28,091 nt of DNA. Origin: an uncultured Eubacteriales bacterium. Its GTDB lineage: Bacteria > Bacillota_A > Clostridia > Christensenellales > Aristaeellaceae. The DNA lies in the NCBI GenBank assembly GCA_902775835.1, contig CACYNZ010000004.1:1-28091 (forward strand), in the 5' to 3' direction. Shown piece after piece: positions 24,582-28,091 of this stretch. Each line of letters begins with the position of its first letter. The first letter of the stretch is position 1. The notes under the pieces are model-generated. The model saw only the letters and a list, made by a program, of their open reading frames with translations, made no database searches and was not told the DNA's origin. A program made the translations under genes and the position numbers.

Positions 24582-24620
24582 AAAAAAGGGGAAGCCGGCC
24601 CCGGAAAACCCGGAGCCGGC
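24582..24620 (-). terminator. Terminator/attenuator between the binding protein and livH
   Basis: On the minus strand GCCGGCTCCGG (24620-24610) pairs with CCGGGGCCGGC (24604-24594, one T-G pair), followed by a C-rich step and six T residues (24587-24582). Partial read-through here is the usual way to make more binding protein than permease. Confidence 0.85.
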
Positions 24621-24639
24621 CAGAGTGCCCCTGTCTGAA

Positions 24640-25797
24640 TTAGTTCTCGAATACCACGTATACGCCGTTTTCGATCACAGCGGCCATAGGCGTCTTGGTC
24701 ACAGCACCGGAAGCATCCCACTGCATGGTGCCGGTCAGGCCTTCCACGGTGATGGTTGGCATGACAGCGATCATGGCTTCGCACACGTCGGCGGGATCCA
24801 TGCCTTCGGTGATGCCGGCAGCCTCAGCGGCGGCAGCCAGGATGTAGATGCCGTCATAGGCGTCAGCGGCGAACTGGATGGGAGTTTCGCCATAGGCAGC
24901 CTGATACTTGGTGACGAAGTTCACAGTCTTCTCATCGGTAGCGGTAGCGACGAAGGGGGTCAGCAGCATGACGCCCTCTGCCAGAGAGGTGTCAAAGCCT
25001 TCGATGCCCAGGATGCCGTCCATGCCGTCCACGCCGAAGAACACGGGCTTGTAGTCCTTGGCAGCAGCGGTCTGCAGGATCATGGAAGCGGGGCCGTAGT
25101 ACATGGGCAGGAACACAACTTCCGCACCATTGTTCTGGGCGTCAGCCACCTGCACGCTGAAATCGGTGGTCTCATCGGTAAAGGTAGTCTCGCTGACGAT
25201 TTCCAGACCGACCTTGGCGGCTTCTTCCACGAAGGTGTCACGGACACCGGTGGAGTACACGTCAGCGTTGTTGTAGATCACAGCCACCTTGGTGCCCAGC
25301 TTGTGCTCGGAGATGTACTGAGCGCTGGCAAGGCCCTGGTTGGGGTCGGTGAAGCAGATCTGGAACACGTTGTCGTTGTTGTCGGAACCGTCGTCGCTCA
25401 GACCGATAACGGCCACAGCACTGGCGGAGGGAGTGAGCATGAAGGTGCGCTCGTCATAGGCCACGGCAGCGGTGGCTTCGCAGGGCTTGGAGGTGGTGGT
25501 GCCCAGGATCATCTGAGCGCCGGCATCCATGGCCGCGTTGTAGGCGTTGATAACCTTTTCCACATTGTGCTCATCATCTTCGTTGATCAGCTCGATGCGG
25601 TATTTGCCGCCGGCAGCGTTGATTTCTTCCACAGCGATCTCAGCGCCGTGCAGGGTGGCAAGGCCGTACTGGGCAGCAGCACCCGTGGTGGGGCCGATAT
25701 GCGCAATCTTCAGTGTGATCTGTTCTTCGGCAGATGCTACAGCGGCCATGCTCAGAACCATCATGGCAGCCAGAACCAGGGCCAACAGTTTCTTCAT
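24640..25797 (-). CDS. livJ: Branched-chain amino acid ABC transporter, substrate-binding protein
   Basis: The 385-residue protein has a signal peptide (KK, hydrophobic core, ASA-EEQ cleavage site at about residue 23) and the periplasmic-binding-protein type I fold of Leu/Ile/Val receptors: IAHIGPTTGAAAQYG, GAEIAVEEINAAGGKY and ILGTTTSKPCEATAAVA. It should capture the amino acids for LivHMGF. There is no lipobox cysteine at the cleavage site, unlike most Gram-positive binding proteins, so how it stays at the cell is unclear. The ATG at 25797 has GAGGAGGAACC upstream, a very strong site suited to high expression. It is first in the operon. Confidence 0.94.
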   Translation of the reverse strand: MKKLLALVLAAMMVLSMAAVASAEEQITLKIAHIGPTTGAAAQYGLATLHGAEIAVEEINAAGGKYRIELINEDDEHNVEKVINAYNAAMDAGAQMILGTTTSKPCEATAAVAYDERTFMLTPSASAVAVIGLSDDGSDNNDNVFQICFTDPNQGLASAQYISEHKLGTKVAVIYNNADVYSTGVRDTFVEEAAKVGLEIVSETTFTDETTDFSVQVADAQNNGAEVVFLPMYYGPASMILQTAAAKDYKPVFFGVDGMDGILGIEGFDTSLAEGVMLLTPFVATATDEKTVNFVTKYQAAYGETPIQFAADAYDGIYILAAAAEAAGITEGMDPADVCEAMIAVMPTITVEGLTGTMQWDASGAVTKTPMAAVIENGVYVVFEN

Positions 25798-25850
25798 AAA
25801 GGTTCCTCCTCATTGAAATACAGCCTGCTCGTCCGGCAGGTCAGATTTGT

Positions 25851-25865
25851 GCATTCGTGGAATGC
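25851..25865. promoter_or_regulatory. Palindrome near the livJ transcription start
   Basis: GCATTC-GTG-GAATGC is a perfect 6+3+6 inverted repeat beginning seven bases downstream of the -10 element, about where transcription should begin. It could be an operator or a 5' stabilising hairpin; no regulator gene is in the window. Confidence 0.5.
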
Positions 25866-25871
25866 GCTTAC

Positions 25872-25901
25872 ATTATATTCACCCGGCTTATATGCGTTCA
25901 A
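25872..25901 (-). promoter_or_regulatory. Sigma-A promoter of the liv operon
   Basis: On the minus strand TTGAAC (25901-25896), an 18-base spacer and a perfect TATAAT (25877-25872) precede livJ by about 75 bases. Confidence 0.82.
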
Positions 25902-26022
25902 GATTATTTCTGTTCATTTTGTGTTTTTTAGCACATCCGGGCACCTGGCCCGCCGCAGCTGGTTTTTCAGGCTTTCTCCGTCGCAAAACATCTCTGCAAA
26001 AGGCTTTCCGGGCGCTGAAATC

Positions 26023-26052
26023 TTGACAGTCTTCCTTTATTGCATGTAAAAT
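26023..26052 (+). promoter_or_regulatory. Sigma-A promoter of the surface-protein gene
   Basis: A perfect TTGACA (26023-26028), an 18-base spacer and TAAAAT (26047-26052) are followed by the leader described at 26059-26206. Together with the liv promoter and the leader it accounts for most of the 409-base gap 25798-26206. Confidence 0.78.
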
Positions 26053-26058
26053 AGGATG

Positions 26059-26206
26059 TGTTTTTATGCAGATGACACCTTCCACATCTTTTCCCCAGGA
26101 CGCCCGAAAGGTGTCTTCCCTGCAATATTTCTTCATCTTGCCCTGCCCGCCACAGGCGGATGCCGGAAGGAGGAAGGACGAAACGTCTTCGTCCCATGTA
26201 AGGTTT
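26059..26206 (+). other. Structured 5' leader of the surface-protein gene
   Basis: About 150 bases lie between the expected transcription start and the ATG at 26207. They hold three inverted repeats: GACACCTT/AAGGTGTC (26074-26081 and 26108-26115), CCGCC/GGCGG (26147-26159) and GGACGAA/TTCGTCC (26176-26194). A strong AGGAGGAAGG lies at 26167-26177, partly inside the third hairpin. Right after that hairpin come ATG-TAA (26196-26201), a start directly followed by a stop, and then the weaker AAGG of the true start. I do not recognise a known riboswitch class. Confidence 0.5.
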
Positions 26207-27961
26207 ATGAAACAGAAACTGTTCGCTCTCCTCGTGCTTGCCCTTTGCTTCACCTGTATGCTTGTCACGGTGCAGGCTGCGGAGGTAAACCCCATCAAGG
26301 TGGCCATGCAGCTGAGCACCAGTACGTTTACAGAGCCCCGGGAAATCACGGTATCCATCAAGGTCTCCAATACCGGGGAAGAACCGCTTCCCGGACCCGT
26401 CACGCTGTACTATCCCAACGGAAACCAGGTGGATGGGTTCGGCGCTCCCGTGCTTGAAGCCGGCGCCTCCAAGTCCTGGACAGGCCCCATCGAAGTGACC
26501 CAGGCCATGCTGGATGCAGGAAAGATCACCTTCAAGATCCAGTATTCCCGCCACAATGAAGCAGGCGAGCTCGTTTCCATGGCCCGCAATTTTTCCAAGG
26601 AAATCACCTATACCGGCGGCGTTGCCTCCGTGGAAATCAACAGGACCATCGCGCCCACCACGGCCGGCAAGAACCAGGAGGTCAGCATCACCTATGATGT
26701 GATCAACACCGGCACCCTGGACATCACCAATGTGTCCATCGCCGAGAACAAGGCCATCGCCTCCAAGCCCGCCACCATTGAGCGCGTGGCCGCCGGCGAG
26801 AAAAAGAGCCATACCTTCACCTTCAAGATGGGCACAAAGGACATGGTCAGCCAGGCCGTGATCACCTACACCGCCGGCGGCGAGTCCCAGACGGTGTCCA
26901 AGGACGCGGCCACCATCCGCTATGGCGAAGTCCGGCTGAAGGCCAGCCTGTCCTCCGACAAGAAGGGCGGACTCCCCGGGGACAAGGTGAAGCTCACCCT
27001 GAAGCTGGCCAACAGCGGCAAGACGGACTACACCAACATCGTGGTCACGGATCCCCTGCTCGGCGAAGTCTTCGCCGGGGAAACCGCGCCTGCCGGCAAG
27101 ACCACCGTGCTGGAAAAGGAAGTCACCATCACCGAAAACGTGGATTATCAGTTCACCGTCACCGCTTCTGATTCCGGCGACACCGAGGGCGTGGAAATCA
27201 CCACCGAGCGCGTAAGCCTCACGGCGCTTTCCCCGGATCAGGTCATCAGCCTGACGGTCAACGCCGAGGCCGACCGCGATATCGTCTACATGGCGCCCGG
27301 CACGGTGCGCTTCCGCGTCTATGTCACCAACAATTCCACAGTGGATGTCAATGATGTGGTCATCACCGCTTCCGGCGTCACCCTCTACACCTTCCCTACC
27401 ATCCTGGCCGGCGAAACCCGGGATTTCACAAGGGATGTGCATGTGAATCTGACGAACGACAACCCCAGCGGCAAGTTCCAGTTCGTGGCCAGTGTGCGCA
27501 ATCAGCTGAACGAGACGGAAACCTTTGAGAGCAATATCCTTCCCATCGTTTACATGATGCCCACGCCCGTGCCCACTGAGGCGCCCATTGTGACTCCGCC
27601 CAAGCCTGTCTATCTCCAGCAGCCCTCGGAAGCGGACCTGGAAGTCGATTACTCCCGGTATCAGTCCATGCTCCAGCTGGCTGCGAACATTCTTCTGCCC
27701 GTCTTCGGCGTTCTGCTGCTGCTGAGCATTGCCGCCATTACCCGCCGTATCATGATCCGCCGGCACTCTGCTGCCGCCGTGGATCACCTGGAGCGTTCCG
27801 GTTCCCGGGATTACAGCCAGCCCTTTGATACCTACATGAACGGGGAGAGCGCCCAGCCCGAGCAGGAAGCGGATGCGGAAGCCTCCGAACCCTCGGAGGA
27901 CAGTGAAAAAACCGATTCCGTAAATCCCGCGGATCCCACGGATCCGCCCGCACAGGCCTGA
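26207..27961 (+). CDS. Cell-surface protein with Ig-like (CARDB/DUF11) repeats and C-terminal membrane anchor
   Basis: The 584-residue protein has a signal peptide (VQA-AEV near residue 24) and four Ig-like repeats of about 100 residues. Each contains the pattern N-[TS]-G/S...N-V-x-I: VSNTGEEPL, VINTGTLDITNVSI, LANSGKTDYTNIVV and VTNNSTVDVNDVVI. A Pro/Thr linker (MPTPVPTEAPIVTPPKP, about 450-466), a membrane segment at about 490-510 (ILLPVFGVLLLLSIAAI) and an acidic, Glu/Asp/Pro-rich cytoplasmic tail follow. It resembles CARDB/DUF11 surface proteins; no enzyme domain is seen. The start at 26207 begins the signal peptide and has TAAGG upstream; the frame is open from 26066 over leader sequence. 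It is a single-gene unit. Confidence 0.85.
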   Translation: MKQKLFALLVLALCFTCMLVTVQAAEVNPIKVAMQLSTSTFTEPREITVSIKVSNTGEEPLPGPVTLYYPNGNQVDGFGAPVLEAGASKSWTGPIEVTQAMLDAGKITFKIQYSRHNEAGELVSMARNFSKEITYTGGVASVEINRTIAPTTAGKNQEVSITYDVINTGTLDITNVSIAENKAIASKPATIERVAAGEKKSHTFTFKMGTKDMVSQAVITYTAGGESQTVSKDAATIRYGEVRLKASLSSDKKGGLPGDKVKLTLKLANSGKTDYTNIVVTDPLLGEVFAGETAPAGKTTVLEKEVTITENVDYQFTVTASDSGDTEGVEITTERVSLTALSPDQVISLTVNAEADRDIVYMAPGTVRFRVYVTNNSTVDVNDVVITASGVTLYTFPTILAGETRDFTRDVHVNLTNDNPSGKFQFVASVRNQLNETETFESNILPIVYMMPTPVPTEAPIVTPPKPVYLQQPSEADLEVDYSRYQSMLQLAANILLPVFGVLLLLSIAAITRRIMIRRHSAAAVDHLERSGSRDYSQPFDTYMNGESAQPEQEADAEASEPSEDSEKTDSVNPADPTDPPAQA

Positions 27962-27969
27962 GTGCCATA

Positions 27970-28004
27970 AACCAGGAAGCAGCCCGTCTGCTTCCTGGTT
28001 TTTT
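27970..28004 (+). terminator. Intrinsic terminator
   Basis: AACCAGGAAGCAG (27970-27982) pairs perfectly with CTGCTTCCTGGTT (27988-28000) around a five-base loop, followed by more T residues to 28004. It closes the surface-protein gene. Confidence 0.95.
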
Positions 28005-28050
28005 GTCTGTCAAGCAAAAGTGAAAATGTCCCGAAAATCATGAAACATTA

Positions 28051-28086
28051 GCGGCAGAATTTTACCATGTTTGGCAATTCTGCCGC
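28051..28086. repeat. Perfect 11-bp inverted repeat at the window edge
   Basis: GCGGCAGAATT (28051-28061) and AATTCTGCCGC (28076-28086) are separated by 14 bases. There is no T tract on the minus side, and the plus side is cut by the window end. It may be an operator, a leader hairpin of the next gene or a second terminator. Confidence 0.6.
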
Positions 28087-28091
28087 GGCTT

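Noticed and set aside
24556..26049. Plus-strand open frame (497 codons) opposite livJ
   Set aside because: Its Gly/His/Val-rich repeats mirror the codon usage of livJ; no start signal.
25967..27787. Minus-strand open frame (606 codons) opposite the surface-protein gene
   Set aside because: Composition is typical of an antisense shadow (Gly/His/Asp-rich) and it has no suitable start. The plus-strand gene has promoter, signal peptide, repeats and terminator.

Overview
The window reads as a piece of chromosome from a GC-rich, anaerobic member of the Firmicutes, probably a gut Clostridia or Christensenellales-type bacterium. This rests on a phosphofructokinase with the pyrophosphate-type signature, a giant CoA-dehydratase-type activase, Gram-positive style AGGAGG ribosome binding sites, sigma-A promoters with short U-tract terminators, and exported proteins with Pro/Thr-rich linkers. 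The taxonomy is inference; no rRNA or marker gene is present.

Left part (1-5050): the 5' part of a phosphofructokinase gene on the minus strand, then a 330-base gap with an unusual cluster of DnaA-box-like 9-mers (738-866). A minus-strand lspA-rlu pair (signal peptidase II, 23S-type pseudouridine synthase) follows. Opposite it is a plus-strand operon: nth (endonuclease III), an AlaX-like alanyl-tRNA editing protein and a secreted protein of unknown function. That operon ends at a terminator lying inside the convergent gene.

Middle part (4953-12150): a minus-strand envelope operon, rmlA, an O-antigen-ligase-like polytopic protein, a DUF975-like membrane protein and an unknown protein, tightly overlapped. 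Divergent from it is a membrane-anchored putative beta-propeller protein, followed by a GNAT acetyltransferase. Next is a two-gene minus-strand module with its own promoter: a stand-alone Cas4/RecB-like nuclease with a four-cysteine Fe-S signature, translationally coupled to a DUF3990 protein (putative ADP-ribosyltransferase-like fold). This is the best candidate here for an undescribed system.

Right part (12059-20930): a minus-strand operon of MATE exporter, GH127 beta-L-arabinofuranosidase-like enzyme, 1414-residue activase/dehydratase fusion, azlC and azlD, with a promoter at its head and a terminator at its end.

Far right (20933-28091): a canonical branched-chain amino acid ABC importer operon (binding protein, livH, livM, livG, livF). 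A terminator-like hairpin separates the binding protein from the permease genes, and a strong promoter has a palindrome near the start site. Divergent from it is a cell-surface protein with four Ig-like repeats and a structured 5' leader, ending in a strong terminator. No tRNA, rRNA, CRISPR, IS or phage genes were seen.
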